In this document: positions 32,201 to 44,000 of the stretch, piece by piece
How the letters are laid out: every line of letters begins with the position of its first letter
How positions within the stretch are numbered: the first letter of the stretch is position 1
Assembly (NCBI GenBank): GCA_039105265.1
Contig: JAPFFF010000005.1
Span: 6,991,501-7,055,500 of the forward strand
Source of the DNA: Tritrichomonas musculus
Lineage: Eukaryota; Parabasalia; Tritrichomonadida; Tritrichomonadidae
Direction: 5' to 3'
Length of the DNA stretch: 64,000 bases
Program-made: the position numbers and the translations under genes
The notes under the pieces: generated by a model
The model's input: only the letters and a program-made list of their open reading frames with translations
Databases searched by the model: none
Told to the model about the DNA's origin: nothing

Positions 32201-35200
32201 CCAGTTGATCGTTCTGAACTTGCATTTTTCATCAATGAACTTATTCGAGTTCGAAATCCCACGGAATCGATTGACAAACTAATGAATTATTTGCATCAAA
32301 AAGTGAAAAATCCAATGAATTCAAAACTGACAAATGAAGAAAAAAGAATTGAAAGGATAATTTTGGCTGCTTTAATTAAACAACTTGGATTAACGAGAGA
32401 ATTATATGAAGTTAGAATTTTATTAGAAAAACAATCAAATCCTGTCATTTCTCATCTTGTTAGACAAACAATGACTGTTCTTTATCGAATTCGTAATCAA
32501 ATAAGATTATCGAAACAAATGACAGCGCAACTGCAAAATTCGAATTCAAACTATGAAAATTATAATAACTTCATCACTGAAATTAGAATGAAAACTGCTT
32601 TCTTATTGAATATTGAACCATGGCTAAGAAATAATCAAACGGAGAAAGATTTTACTGAAATGTTGAAACAATTGCAAGTATTCATAACTTCAAAGATCTC
32701 GATTTCACAATATTTAGAAATCATTGATTCTGCAATTACATCATCAGAGACAATTAAAACAGGAATTGCATTTTTATCATCTAAATTGATTGATTGTTTA
32801 AATTCACGTATGAATGTTGATAAAGTTTGTTCATCATATATGATTGAACGTTTATTTTCAAACGATTCAATTCATTATTATTTATCAACATTAGGAAAAG
32901 GATTCTTACAAAATGATGTTGCTAAAATTGTTGATCTATTTCCATTATTAATTGATATGATTAAAAATAAATCAATTGAAGTCTCTCTTTATCCAATCAT
33001 TGTATTCTTCATGAATACTTCGATTACTCATTTTGCTAAGGACAGTATTTTTAATAACATTAACGAATTGATTAATATAATTTTGAATAGTTCAATGAGT
33101 AATCATGAAATTAATTCAATGATGGTTTTTATTGCTTCGGCTTTACTGAACTTGATTGAACTTGACAATTCGATGATAAATAACGAATCATTGAAGAAAA
33201 TCTTCAATAAATTCGTCAATCAAAACGAATTGAATGAAAATAATTTGCCTCTTGAAGAGATAAGTTTGAAAGGAAGAATGAAAAAATCTGAGAAAATTGA
33301 CGAATTGATTTCCATCTTTTCTAACGGTTCACCTGTTGATTATCATATAGCTTCATTAATCATTTATGATATCATTGTCAATAATGATTCAATCGAGAAT
33401 AAAATCAATATCATCTATCAAATTATTTTGACAATTTCTCAATCCGTTTCTGGTTGTGAATCAGTGATAATGAAAAGTTTTCCTTATTTTAATTTAGATT
33501 TTAATCATGTCTCTTTTGTATACAAATATGCACCTTTAATAATTAGCGGTTGTTCTGAATTAATTCAAATTTGTAGAAAACTTTTAAGTCAAAATGATGA
33601 AGAAATGAAAAATGTCATCTTTTTGATCTTAAATAATAATTTTGATTTGAAAAACAAGAATTTTTACTCGAAATTTTTAAATAACAAACTTCTTTTATTT
33701 GGAGTTTTTGCTATTTTATCGAATTTGATTGAAGAAATTCATCCAAATTCATTGATAAAGAACACCAAAACAAACCAGATTTATTACATTGTTTCTATTA
33801 ACAATGAAGAATTAGTTAGTGAAGTTTGGCAACTTCCAATTAATTCAAATTCTGTTCAATTTAAGATTAATCTTACTTCTGATTTTGTACCTATTTCATT
33901 GATGCCTTTTCAAGTTAATCTTTTTAATGATTATTCATTACTTATTCCTTACTTTATTGATGCTTTAAATGGCAAATTAAATAGCGGTTTGTCTATCTTG
34001 GTCTTGGCTTCTTTAAGAGAGTTTTCAATGAGTAGTTCTTTCTTAAAAGAATTCATAAAATTTTTACATCCAAAAAGTTTATTAAGTTATATTGATTATA
34101 CAAATTCACTTCCTTTTTATTTGAAATTACTTCACTCTCATTTGAATCAAAAATCTAACGGTTTCTTTGAAAAAATTATAAATGACGATTTTTTACTATT
34201 TAACGTGTTTAATCCAAATCAATCGTTTCAGGCACCAATTTCAACTGAAAATATAAATAATGGCAATATTTTATTACTAATTTCATCGGTATTTCAAGTT
34301 GATTCTAATTTTAATATTAATATTAAAATTTCTTGCCAAAATTATGATGTTGGAGTTTTCTGTCCTTCTTTGGCTATGAATACTGATCATCTTTTCTATT
34401 CTAAAAGAGCTGATGAAGTTACTCCGGTAGAGAGTATCTTGATTACTAATAATAAATTGATGGGAGTTGCAATTATTGTTAAAACTCCTCGAAAGAAATC
34501 AACTTACTCAAAGAAAATTGAAAAGCCATTTTGTTTGATTTTAAATTTACTATCTGTTGCTGATGTTGATTTTAAACTTGTTAAATCAGAAGAAGATGAA
34601 TCAAATGAAGCTGAATTAACTTTGGATGCATTCAAGAGAAATGAAATCAGTTCATTTGAGATAGAAAATAGTTATGTTGGAAACACATTCATGTCGATCC
34701 CATATAATATTCTTTCTTCTCTTCCATCATCATTGTCTATACCTAGTGAGCCAATAAATAATGATAAGAAATCACCCATCTTTTATAACATACAAGAAGA
34801 AATTAATAATTGGCAAAGAGATAAAAATAAAATAGAATTACCAAAAAATGAAAAAATTTACAAATGTATTTCAAAAAGTGAAAATTCTGTACTTTATTCA
34901 ATTAATAATAACGTTATTTGGGTTAACAAATTTAATGGTAAAAGTTTTATATTTCCTTTTCAAGAGATTGAAACAACTACCTGCTTACCTTATATAAATT
35001 TATTCCATTTCCCAATCCTTCCAAGCTCGATAACAAATTATTATTCAACAGGAATATCATATGTATGTCGAAATGAGATATTAAACTGGATCTTTATTAA
35101 TCTCGTTACTAGCTCAAACACTATACCTTTTGAAGAGACAATGAAGCTTTTCAACATTACAGAAAAAGATTTGATCAAACATATCCTAAATCTAATATCA

Positions 35201-38200
35201 ATACTCGAACCAGTCTTTAAAAATGTTGATCCATCCAAATTAATTGATAAAGAAGATAAAACTACAGAAAAATATAGTAAAACTATAGAGAAAGTACAGA
35301 TTATTGATTTTGATTATAATGGATTGGATCAAGGAAGCGAGTTGAGAATGACAAGTCTCCAAATATTTTCATCAGCGATGCTTCATATAATTGAATATAT
35401 AGATAAGAAAAATATTCAAAACGAATTTGCTGATAATTGGTTTAATTTACTTCAAGATCAGTTTTTGAATGGCTTTGCGCACTCTTGTATACCTCCATCT
35501 ACAAGTGGTACATCCTCTGTATTCATAAACATGAATTCCGAAAATTCTCCATATATCATATCTCGTCCAGATGTTCTCGGTTGGATTGTCTGTGATGTTG
35601 GATTTTCATCTGTATACGTTATGGTTGAAAAGTGTACTAAGAATGATTCCCGAGCTTCCAAAATTATTCGATGCCATTGCAAAATTAATAAAACCTTTAT
35701 AACAGATCCGTTAACGGTTATTCTCAAACCAACACTCAATATAGAATTCAAGAAGAAGAATAAAACCATTGTATTGATACCGATCATTTCCAATTCAAAT
35801 GACACCTTAATTGGCTCCTTCTATGATTTGGCCTTATCATTCAAATATTTTGTGTACTACATTACAATGAAGAAATCGGTTTTGAAAAAGTGCCAATATT
35901 ATAAGACACAAATATACTCTCTGTTTTTCAAAGCCATCGTTTCAAAATCGCCATTTTTCTTCACTTACATGTCTGACATTTTCACCTTTCTTCATCAGAG
36001 GCAAGAGCTTCAATCGTCCGACATTGAAGGCGAATTCGTGCTTTCTCTGAATCTTCTTTCTTTCTATTGCTGCCATGTTCCACAAGTTTTCCACTTTTTG
36101 AGTGATGTCAGTGAATTATGGAACGATAAAATCGTGATGAAATTGGCGGCCTTCTTTCCGGACTTCATGACAGATGATTCCAAGAAAGAAATTCAAGTTG
36201 GAAACGACACCAGTCCAGAGTTTCTCATTCCAGTGAGTCGCATTCCAGACGCGATAACCACGAATGACACAAATCTTCACTCAATTATCCATAAGACCAA
36301 AAGAGTATTGAAAAAGTTTGATTCAATTGAAGGCTATCCATATCACATCCTCCTGCAAGAGTGGGCAAAGGTCACAATGCTGTACCCGCCCTATGACGTT
36401 AAAGTCATATCACCTCACCTCACTCAGATCACTTTTACGCATTTCACGCCTGAACGTGCTGCCATCCGCGTCAAGCCAGACCAGAAGTCGCTTGTGTTCA
36501 AGATCTACGACAATATCAACATGTCCAATGAAGTTGTCGTCAAAGAAGGAGATGTTTTCCCTGTTGGCGGCGACACGATATACATTGGCTGTGAAAAAAG
36601 TGACATTTCGGTTCTTGACTTTGTCATTATTTCTCCTCATCGTAGTCAAAAAGTTGACGACGATGAAAAAGGTATTGAAATTCCAATTGAGAGCTTTATT
36701 TATGATCATCGTTCGCAGTTCACGTCAGACATTCGCACGTTTTGCACGACGATATCATCGCGCGACGACCAGCAGATATTATTCTGTTTTTCAGACAAAG
36801 TATTCAAAAAGAAAAAGACGTTAACATTTGAGGTGCTGACTGATGATCCGATGATATTCACTGGTGTCTCACGTTCACTGCACATGAGTCTGAACGTCAT
36901 CATTCTTCGCGCCAAGTTCCTCATCATATTGAACTGGCTTGTGTCGACTCAAACAGACCTCATTGAAACCGATCCAGAAATCAGAAGCCTGCTTCCTTCG
37001 ATATCGGTTACATTCAAGCTCTCCCTGTTCAACGAGGAGATAAACAAGCTGTCCTACGACAAGCCCCAAGTGAGCCTCTGCATCAACCGCAAGGAAGCGA
37101 TGAATGTTCGTCTTGGCAGTTCAACTGATCTCAAGAGAACAATCGTATCTCAAATGTCCTACGAATATCAAGATCCGACCAAATATCGATGCAAAAGTGA
37201 CAAGCCTTGGAAAGTCCGATTCGTCAATGAAATCGGTATAGATGCCGGCGGACTTGCTCGCGAGCTTGTGAATGAATGTGCTGTTGATTTCATGTGTCCT
37301 TTGTGTGGACTTGTTGTTCCCGTTCCAAACGCAGCTAACGAAGTCGGCCAAATGGACGACCTCTTCATTCCAATCCCTAGTCCAAAGCACGACCAAATAC
37401 GCATTGAAAAAATGTATCAATTCTGTGGCGCATTAATTGCAATCTGTATTCGTACCGGACTAGTTCAACAGTTCTTATTTCCTCCTCTCGTGTGGGAATA
37501 TCTTTTAACAGGACATTTATCGATTCAGCGTGTTTTTGAAATTGATAAAAATTATGAAATGCTAATCACTTCACTAACAGAAGCTTTGAAAAGTGATATG
37601 ACCAACGATGAATTTATCGAACGTTTCAATTTGAAATTCGTAGTTTTAAATTCAGTAGGAGTAGAAGTACCTCTTTCTCAACGTGGAAAAAGTATCGTAG
37701 TTGACAAGTCAAATTGTAACGAGTTCATCGCTTGTGCAAATCGATTCAGAATTAACGAACTAGAATCTAATTTGAAATATATGAAGGACGGGTTTTGGTC
37801 AAACTTGGGTATAAAACCACTCCCTTTTATAGATTGGCAAACTCTCGAATTTGCAGCCTGCGGACAGAGCGAATTATCAGTCAATATGTTGAAAAATATT
37901 ACAGAATTCTCTTGCGTCGATCAAAGCCAACAGGATATATTTTGGGCAGTGGTAGAGTCTTTCTCACCTAAAGAAAGAAGCGACTTGCTGAAATTCGCAA
38001 CGGGAAGAGTCAGATTGCCGCCAAAAAGAGATATGCACTCAAAATTCTTGATAGTCGATAAGATGAGTGGTTATGACGTATTACCAACAGCTTCAACATG
38101 CTTCCACAAGCTTCACTATCCGTTTTATTCGTCAGTTGAGAAGGCATCAAAAATGATCAAAATTGCAATCGAGTATTCGGGAACTTTTGAAAACTCCTAA
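29285..38200 (+). CDS. Giant HECT-domain E3 ubiquitin ligase
   Basis: The protein has 2971 residues and transfers ubiquitin through a catalytic Cys. The C-terminal 400 or so residues are a clear HECT domain: NEIGIDAGGLARELVNE, FCGALIAICIRTGL, FIACANRF and LPTASTCFHKLHYP, with the active Cys at residue 2939. The N-terminal 700 residues include a beta-rich segment (SNIYVLDSNGSITRINLS...) that may be a propeller, followed by long helical solenoid regions. The architecture is like large HECT ligases, but no UBA, WWE or RCC1 signature is certain. It is a single exon. The segment of about 36.0-37.4 kb, upstream of and inside the HECT core, is visibly richer in G and C than the rest of the gene. No substrate can be inferred. 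Confidence 0.92.
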   Translation: MESNLDSIYIEESSNDASFEQNNDFFQVEFDNLIVSSNFTSDLFDQSPETAEQQLIIPQGVSIVDFLNDPVAFAAASSSEIVWSSIISPILSGKPETKPYMLQLITSLFKYFKDHPIPFIENEMNRRNEIIEATNRERNALIESHYTENKIPIPNYSDFISRNFEKEFSLSPQTNFFEVTHRLYLSATENLTERHTFALFKWGMFSEDISSIIYSLSFFGQLLSLQKKNSRISLDFSIFKDTFYGLPLNNAYFHQSLQTPMSSTEIFEYIPPMNTTSFASCDASNIYVLDSNGSITRINLSTEIIDKIERFTKIDITANNPYVDDSRISIATSNGYAVILDHRIKPLLYKLPNFEFVSELNMSQNQRLTLPITSDGFYIYSFQMAKKKLNVFTLNSNGCTFIKSVTIQFNEKKHLFAPKQDLVTFCNGSLFTIAFFEEKVNNAYKYVFCHFSLIDGRNVGEEIIKSKWEILSMINYPWDRKVFEIGKYGQYRIFKLPNYSSQPPWLSKSGIIDSTFVHELSTAKRVKDAFFYVLCFLSFYSFNFNGYSFRAFINNQNYLVKSSQFFSPCTNEVISTLIKTIIVFIHIFYTNESKSSSSPRSPLLSNENYLPKEWSRTVMFTLFRLLELNLANFENRQGKEGRGNISIDCNEGEIIDLFLLIKNNKELHYLLPMVIFIITNCFSLLFKNPSKRHRELFVFLYDFLINDDDRSNDDHSNDDLLFYMTKQISNYPEFAYSLSLTEIRAVFPKLLQKLKSDTIKYCQKEFLYAYMRSVMLEMNHTYSTFQGKFTPKETQLENSFHCFSTIVVEAATPFFATLEYDEKKFDEEKFDKIPFVIFFKKWLALLEPFPQFNRASLLITSFIQPIDRTISQMIKDKHISCDPILNEKRFHKLSMIFYEMFSLFVNSISALLDGGAEIKEVCQYEWLVQSAKKENVNITKISNWVRKIDSNVGVKTIGISFQCKESMESIESPVDRSELAFFINELIRVRNPTESIDKLMNYLHQKVKNPMNSKLTNEEKRIERIILAALIKQLGLTRELYEVRILLEKQSNPVISHLVRQTMTVLYRIRNQIRLSKQMTAQLQNSNSNYENYNNFITEIRMKTAFLLNIEPWLRNNQTEKDFTEMLKQLQVFITSKISISQYLEIIDSAITSSETIKTGIAFLSSKLIDCLNSRMNVDKVCSSYMIERLFSNDSIHYYLSTLGKGFLQNDVAKIVDLFPLLIDMIKNKSIEVSLYPIIVFFMNTSITHFAKDSIFNNINELINIILNSSMSNHEINSMMVFIASALLNLIELDNSMINNESLKKIFNKFVNQNELNENNLPLEEISLKGRMKKSEKIDELISIFSNGSPVDYHIASLIIYDIIVNNDSIENKINIIYQIILTISQSVSGCESVIMKSFPYFNLDFNHVSFVYKYAPLIISGCSELIQICRKLLSQNDEEMKNVIFLILNNNFDLKNKNFYSKFLNNKLLLFGVFAILSNLIEEIHPNSLIKNTKTNQIYYIVSINNEELVSEVWQLPINSNSVQFKINLTSDFVPISLMPFQVNLFNDYSLLIPYFIDALNGKLNSGLSILVLASLREFSMSSSFLKEFIKFLHPKSLLSYIDYTNSLPFYLKLLHSHLNQKSNGFFEKIINDDFLLFNVFNPNQSFQAPISTENINNGNILLLISSVFQVDSNFNINIKISCQNYDVGVFCPSLAMNTDHLFYSKRADEVTPVESILITNNKLMGVAIIVKTPRKKSTYSKKIEKPFCLILNLLSVADVDFKLVKSEEDESNEAELTLDAFKRNEISSFEIENSYVGNTFMSIPYNILSSLPSSLSIPSEPINNDKKSPIFYNIQEEINNWQRDKNKIELPKNEKIYKCISKSENSVLYSINNNVIWVNKFNGKSFIFPFQEIETTTCLPYINLFHFPILPSSITNYYSTGISYVCRNEILNWIFINLVTSSNTIPFEETMKLFNITEKDLIKHILNLISILEPVFKNVDPSKLIDKEDKTTEKYSKTIEKVQIIDFDYNGLDQGSELRMTSLQIFSSAMLHIIEYIDKKNIQNEFADNWFNLLQDQFLNGFAHSCIPPSTSGTSSVFINMNSENSPYIISRPDVLGWIVCDVGFSSVYVMVEKCTKNDSRASKIIRCHCKINKTFITDPLTVILKPTLNIEFKKKNKTIVLIPIISNSNDTLIGSFYDLALSFKYFVYYITMKKSVLKKCQYYKTQIYSLFFKAIVSKSPFFFTYMSDIFTFLHQRQELQSSDIEGEFVLSLNLLSFYCCHVPQVFHFLSDVSELWNDKIVMKLAAFFPDFMTDDSKKEIQVGNDTSPEFLIPVSRIPDAITTNDTNLHSIIHKTKRVLKKFDSIEGYPYHILLQEWAKVTMLYPPYDVKVISPHLTQITFTHFTPERAAIRVKPDQKSLVFKIYDNINMSNEVVVKEGDVFPVGGDTIYIGCEKSDISVLDFVIISPHRSQKVDDDEKGIEIPIESFIYDHRSQFTSDIRTFCTTISSRDDQQILFCFSDKVFKKKKTLTFEVLTDDPMIFTGVSRSLHMSLNVIILRAKFLIILNWLVSTQTDLIETDPEIRSLLPSISVTFKLSLFNEEINKLSYDKPQVSLCINRKEAMNVRLGSSTDLKRTIVSQMSYEYQDPTKYRCKSDKPWKVRFVNEIGIDAGGLARELVNECAVDFMCPLCGLVVPVPNAANEVGQMDDLFIPIPSPKHDQIRIEKMYQFCGALIAICIRTGLVQQFLFPPLVWEYLLTGHLSIQRVFEIDKNYEMLITSLTEALKSDMTNDEFIERFNLKFVVLNSVGVEVPLSQRGKSIVVDKSNCNEFIACANRFRINELESNLKYMKDGFWSNLGIKPLPFIDWQTLEFAACGQSELSVNMLKNITEFSCVDQSQQDIFWAVVESFSPKERSDLLKFATGRVRLPPKRDMHSKFLIVDKMSGYDVLPTASTCFHKLHYPFYSSVEKASKMIKIAIEYSGTFENS

Positions 38201-38589
38201 TATAATATCGTTTTTTTCCCCATTTATTTTTGTATTTGTATTATATATTTATATGTATATTATTAATATTTTAGTAGTAAATAAATTTGATTTTATATAT
38301 TTTGTTATTTTTTATGATTTCGTAAAACATGTTTTAAAATACTTACCAAAGTGTTCAATTGTAAATTAATATTTTTTACTCGAGAATGCTTCAGGTTCGC
38401 AAAGTTTAATTCTATAATTTTATAATTTTTTTTTGTTTATAAGTTTATTATTAATGACAAAACATATATTTCATAAACAATATCTCTCACAGCAGTATTG
38501 ATTAATTATATTTTACAACCAAAAATATTATATTTGGAATAGATATATTAAATTTTTTTTTTATAAAAACAAATAATACTATATTTAAT
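38201..38589. other. Intergenic region between convergent genes
   Basis: AT-rich 3' flanks of the HECT and copine genes. Nothing else is recognised. Confidence 0.5.
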
Positions 38590-40170
38590 TCATTCTTTGT
38601 TAGGGAAACAATATACTTCACCCCATTCTTGAATCATTTTTACTACTGCATCTCCTGCTTTTCTTAAATTATGCGGCTTATTAACTATTGAATTTGCATA
38701 ATAGAGTAATCGAATGATTCTTCTTTTCGTTTTCTTTCCTTCACTATTTGTAACAATTCCATGAATGTTGGTAAACGATTTAACTAATATATTCTTTGGC
38801 TTTTTATTTGTAATAAGTAAGAAGCATATAGGTACTTGATCACATAAAACTATCTCATTAATTGCTTTATTTAAGTCAAGTATTTTTCCATCAGTGATGA
38901 TAGTAACTATTGAAAAAACATTGTTCTCTTTCCATTTATCAATAGCATCTTGTTTACAATGTTTAATTACAGGGGCAAGTAAAGAGTTATGTGGTGTTAT
39001 TGTTTTTGCTAATGTTTTCTTGAATCCATTCATAATTTTTTGAATAGATGAAAATGTATTTTTCTTTTCGTTCGAAATTGAAAAAAGTGTTTCTTTTGGC
39101 TGGTTCTTGAAGAGACCAAACCCAAAAGCTTGAAATGGTTTCATTTGTGCAATAAAATTCAGAGAATTTCCGATTTCTCTTAATACCATAACATAATCAT
39201 CACAGCAATTGACCCCTGCAGAAAAATCAATAGCATATATAGATCTTATTAAAATACCTCTTAGTCTCATGTCATCAACTCGCGGTGTGTCAACACTTCT
39301 AAAAAAATAAAATTCAAAGTAGCCAATTGTTTTTCCATCACGATTTAGAACTTCTTCTTGAGCTTTAGATGCTCCTGTAAGCGCTTGTAAGGTAGTTTCA
39401 AAACTTCCGATAACTTCATTTGAATTGAAATTATCATGTACATGAAAAATTAATGGAGCATTATCTTTTTGAACTATAAATTGCTTATTGATTTCAAACA
39501 TATCAAATTGAATAACTTTATGTAATTTATGGGTATCTGAAACAAATATTGGTATATGATTTTGCGTTTCAATTGTAAAAAAAATATGTGGCTTTATAAT
39601 TTTTTTTGGCAGTTTATGTATAAATGATGTTCTTATAAAATAAGAGCCAAAAAGACTAAGATCAACGTCAGTATATTTAATCGTTAAATAATATGATCCC
39701 TTTGCTTCAACCATATAGTTTTCATCAAGTACCTCAACAAGTGGCGCAATTACGCATTTATCTTTCGAATTAATTAATGCATTTATATCAATTTCGCATT
39801 CGCAAACTCTTCTTTGGTGCTTTAATGAAAATAAATCCGAAATTATTTGGAAAATATCAAAATGAAGAAGATGAAGACCATTTGGATCATATGTAATTGT
39901 AAAAGGTCGAACCCATTCATGAACTTTACTCTCCCAAGAAACTTCTGTTCGTGCATATTTTTCCCATTTTTTTGCTCCAAAAGTTGACATTACGCAAATG
40001 AAGTCAGGTCGGTTTTTTCCATCATTTGGTAAATCTCCTGCAGATACGTGAATATTGATAATCCGTACTCCATTGTCGTTATGATAAATTTTTCGTATTG
40101 CATTTACATGCGCAGCAACCATTCGAGGAGAAGTAGATTTGCTGTATTCATAATCTGAATAGCAATCCAT
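38590..40170 (-). CDS. Copine (C2-C2-vWA calcium-dependent membrane-binding protein)
   Basis: The protein has 526 residues, the usual copine length. It has two C2-type beta sandwiches (about 38-150 and 165-300) followed by a copine vWA domain (about 300-525). Copine hallmarks in the vWA part are YAIDFSAGVN (MIDAS, normally DFTxSN), FQAFGFGLF, IKHCKQDAIDKW and FSIVTIITDGKILD. The second C2 ends with the family-typical FEFYFFRS. Copines bind phospholipids when calcium rises and recruit partners through the vWA domain. The N-terminal C2 has few Asp residues at the calcium loops and the MIDAS Ser-Asn is Ala-Gly, so metal binding may be altered. The ATG at 40170 is clear. Confidence 0.88.
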   Translation of the reverse strand: MDCYSDYEYSKSTSPRMVAAHVNAIRKIYHNDNGVRIINIHVSAGDLPNDGKNRPDFICVMSTFGAKKWEKYARTEVSWESKVHEWVRPFTITYDPNGLHLLHFDIFQIISDLFSLKHQRRVCECEIDINALINSKDKCVIAPLVEVLDENYMVEAKGSYYLTIKYTDVDLSLFGSYFIRTSFIHKLPKKIIKPHIFFTIETQNHIPIFVSDTHKLHKVIQFDMFEINKQFIVQKDNAPLIFHVHDNFNSNEVIGSFETTLQALTGASKAQEEVLNRDGKTIGYFEFYFFRSVDTPRVDDMRLRGILIRSIYAIDFSAGVNCCDDYVMVLREIGNSLNFIAQMKPFQAFGFGLFKNQPKETLFSISNEKKNTFSSIQKIMNGFKKTLAKTITPHNSLLAPVIKHCKQDAIDKWKENNVFSIVTIITDGKILDLNKAINEIVLCDQVPICFLLITNKKPKNILVKSFTNIHGIVTNSEGKKTKRRIIRLLYYANSIVNKPHNLRKAGDAVVKMIQEWGEVYCFPNKE

Positions 40171-41018
40171 TTCACTTATATTTTTTTTTGAAATTCGAAA
40201 TAAACGATAGTTTTTTTTTTTCAGAAATATGTTTTTATGACAAAAAACATATTTTGTTTTATTTATACATTATTAAATTTCTAAATATAAAAAAACTGCT
40301 TTAAAGTATTATTATATCATTTATAATCTGTAATCAAAATTGAATTTGTAAGTCTCTGATATTTATTTATATAATTTTGTTTTTAAACTTTGAATTATTT
40401 TAAGGTGTAATAAATTTTGTAAAGAGCAATAAATTTTAGATTTATTGACATTGTGTCAAACATGGAAAGTTTGAGCAATCCAATATTGCAAATATTTTAA
40501 TGTTATTATACTTGATTTAGAGTATTTTGATTATAGTTCTTAGGTAAAACTTCTAAGTAATCCTGAGATATAAATAAAATAAAATTGAATTGAAGTAACG
40601 AAATTGTATGAGTTATCTCAATATATAGAAATTTTGATACAGATTGAGATCTCAGAATTGCAATAGCCACTTTTTGAAGGTATTTTTCAAATAGCATACA
40701 ATCTCACCACTTTTTAAGGATTTTTTATCTGTATTACATAAATTTAAATATTTAAATTAATCTTGCACAATGTATAAAAAGTTAAAATTGAATGAAATTC
40801 AACGGTTCGATAACTCGATATTAATCGATTAATACCGTATGAGAAAAGAAGGTTACCAAGTGAATTAACTTGATCAAGAATAGAGTATGACCGCTACGAT
40901 CAAAATTTATTCAAAATAATATTTTAATAATATAATAAAAATAATCGAAACAAAATAAAATAATAATAAAAAAATCTAATTTGCTTCATGAGCCAACGAT
41001 ACAAAATAAAGTAATAAT
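40171..41018. other. AT-rich intergenic region
   Basis: It contains the copine promoter region (minus strand AACTATCGTTTATTTCG about 30-50 bases before the ATG) and the 3' flank of the nucleoporin gene. No gene is supported. Confidence 0.5.
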
Positions 41019-44000
41019 TCAATTTTCTCCAAGAAATACTGTAGCCTCATAGAAAGTCAATTTGCCATCTTTATTTTGGTCGTGCTCTCTAATATATGTA
41101 TCCAAATTCTCCTTTGGATTCTTTCCAATCTTTCTATAAAATAAATCCAATTTAGATTTATCAAGTGAATCATCTTGATCAAGAAGTGATTCAAATATTG
41201 ACGAATATTGGAGAAGGTCCTCTCCAAACATTATATCTTCAAATGTTAATTCTTTAATATTATCTGGAATTTTGAGGATGCGAAATATTTTATCAACGTA
41301 TTCTTCATTATTATCGTAGTAATCAAGCAATTCTTTGTAATCCAATCGTCCATTTCTATCTTGGTCAATTTCATCAAATAATTCTCTCATCTTTTGCTTC
41401 TTTTCAGAGGTAACCTTTTGAATATTAGAAAAGTATTTTTTCTTTGATTCGTTGATGCTGTCAATTGATTTGCAAATCTTATCGATTTCGTCGATGCTGG
41501 CGTTGCTATTTCTGGCGTAATGAAGTGCAATTTGAAGCATTTGTATTTTCTCATTTAATTCAACTTCGCTTGAAGAAGTATCATCTCTTTGAGAAAATGA
41601 GAAACGTTCCTTTATTTCTTTGTAAATTAGAGAATCTTTTTTGTGGATGAGATAGTATTTCCATAATAATTCCTTTTTATAATTTTTGATGAAATCTGCT
41701 ACATATGGTGAATCTAATAGCACTAATTTCTCTGGGTTCTTTTGTAATAAATCAAAGAATACAAAAATATGAATTATTTCCATTTTTGATTTGAGCAAAT
41801 TTTCGATACCACCTGGGCTAGTTTGAATAATACCTAGCGGCAATAGCAAAAAGTCTATAAGCTTATTGTAAATTTCGCATCCCATTTTATCTCTTTTGTC
41901 AAAATTATTTTTGTAAAATTGAAGAGCTCTATTTGATGGGTCTAAACTCTTAATTTTTGCTTCAATAATTGAAATTGCTTGTGGGATTCCATCCATCTTA
42001 ACAAAATTGGATATAATGGTTTTAAAATTATTAGGATCATCAAGAGATTCAGAGTACTCAATGAATGGATTTACAGCAAGTGGGAAAAATGCTTTTCTTT
42101 CCTGAGGACGATAACCTAATTCGATGTCAGCTAAGTTGTTAACGCCTTCTGTTACTTGGTATTCAGCATTTGAAATAGGAGAAATAGCAGGACAATTGTC
42201 AATAAGTTGGTGAGCAAGACGATTAAGTTCTGGAGTTAACCGAACTTTTGTAAAAATTAATTTTGTGAAATCTCTCAATGTTTCCACAAATTTGTCAAAA
42301 TCAACTAAACAATCTCCAAATGTAGTATTAGTTAAAATCTGATATTGAATACCTTTCTCTTTATCATTTTTCCAAATTTCCATTAATTGTGTAAGTAATC
42401 TTTTCAATTGTTGGCCAAGATAACCTAAAAATGAAAGAATTTGAATAACAATAGAAATAAAAGATGATAAAATTTTGATTTCTTCCTTTTCACGTAAAAT
42501 CAAAGTTGATGTTTTATAAACAGTTGTTTTGGTATTCGATAACAAATTATCCAGATATTTTTGCATCCACTGTCTAGTATGTTCGAGTTGCTTGATTGAA
42601 ATTGGCGAAATCTCGGTGAAAATTGAATTAACAGACCATTTGAACACATTTTGAGCATTTGTGTAACTCAATAAAATTGTTGAATCCCATAAAGGCTCTA
42701 AGATTCTGGATATGCGGACAATTATTCCTTTAGTTATTTGTGAGCTTTTAAGACTATTTGCAAATGAATACTGTGTTATCATATAAATCATCCAATCATC
42801 ACATTCGGGGTGTTGGAATGAGGACAAAATTGCATTTGCAACTGGTTCATATTTCTTACAGCATTTTGATAAGTAATTAATAACGTGTTTGTTGGTAAAG
42901 CCATGTGATGAGACGACTACTCTTATTAGTTGTTCAGATGGAGTTGCAAATCGATACCTATAGCCACCCGAAGCTGTTAATAAGTAAACAGTAGGAGGCT
43001 CTCGATGGTGCTGCCATATGAGTGGATCTATCCAACCAAGATCTGAATTAGCAATGCCAATTGAAAGGCCTGCGCCTGATATTTTTTCTACTGAATAATA
43101 TTCGCAATGTGAAACCTTATTTTTGTTTTTAACTTTGTTCTCATCTTTGCATCTCTGGCCTCTAAATAAAATAACCTTTTTCTTGCCAACTATAATTGTT
43201 AAGCCCATGAATGATTGAGCGCATACAACTTCATCATTTCCAAATTCGATAGGAGATTCTTTTTCCGAAATTACTTGAAAAGCTAATGCGTTCCCCAGTT
43301 TTCTAAATGAAGTACTCCTTCTAATTAAAAGTCGAGTTCCATTTTTACAAAAGGCTATAAATAAAGGATTATCGCTGTCAGTTGTTGGAACGGAGCAAAC
43401 TGAAGAAATTTCATATTCATCTGAGTTTTCAAACGAAAAAACAGTACAACTGCTGGAATTGTCATATTTGAAGAACCGAAGATGGTTCTTGTCATCAATT
43501 GCAGCAATGTATGAACTTGATGAATCAAAAACTATTTGAATAATTGATGGCGAAGAATAGCCCACGAGTGCGCTTAGGATCCTTGGAAAAATTCCATATG
43601 TAAAATCTAGAGGTGAAAGGTTAGACGCAATTGATGTTGATTTATAAGTGTCAGTAATGTCATATTTGATTAAGAATATTCTGCCACAATCTGCACCAAC
43701 AAATATTTGCCCGTCAGGGCCAGCTGTAATGCAAGATGCCACAAATTTAATTTCGATTAAATAAAATTTTGGGTTATCAATTATTTGGTCCTTGATTTTG
43801 TAAATTTTGATGTATTTTGGTGTAGCGACAACAAGGGTATATCGTATATTTGGATCAATGGCTAAGAGGTCGGGGTCCACACCACAAAGGCAAACACAGC
43901 AAATAACTGTACCATCTTCTATAATACATTCAGGTTCCTTACTACCAATGGACCATAGAAAAAGCATGTTATCAATTATGCAATAAAAACGTCTAATTTC

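Noticed and set aside
36318-37420. Several frames on both strands inside the HECT gene
   Set aside because: They appear only where GC rises and stops become rarer; all are shadows of the HECT frame.
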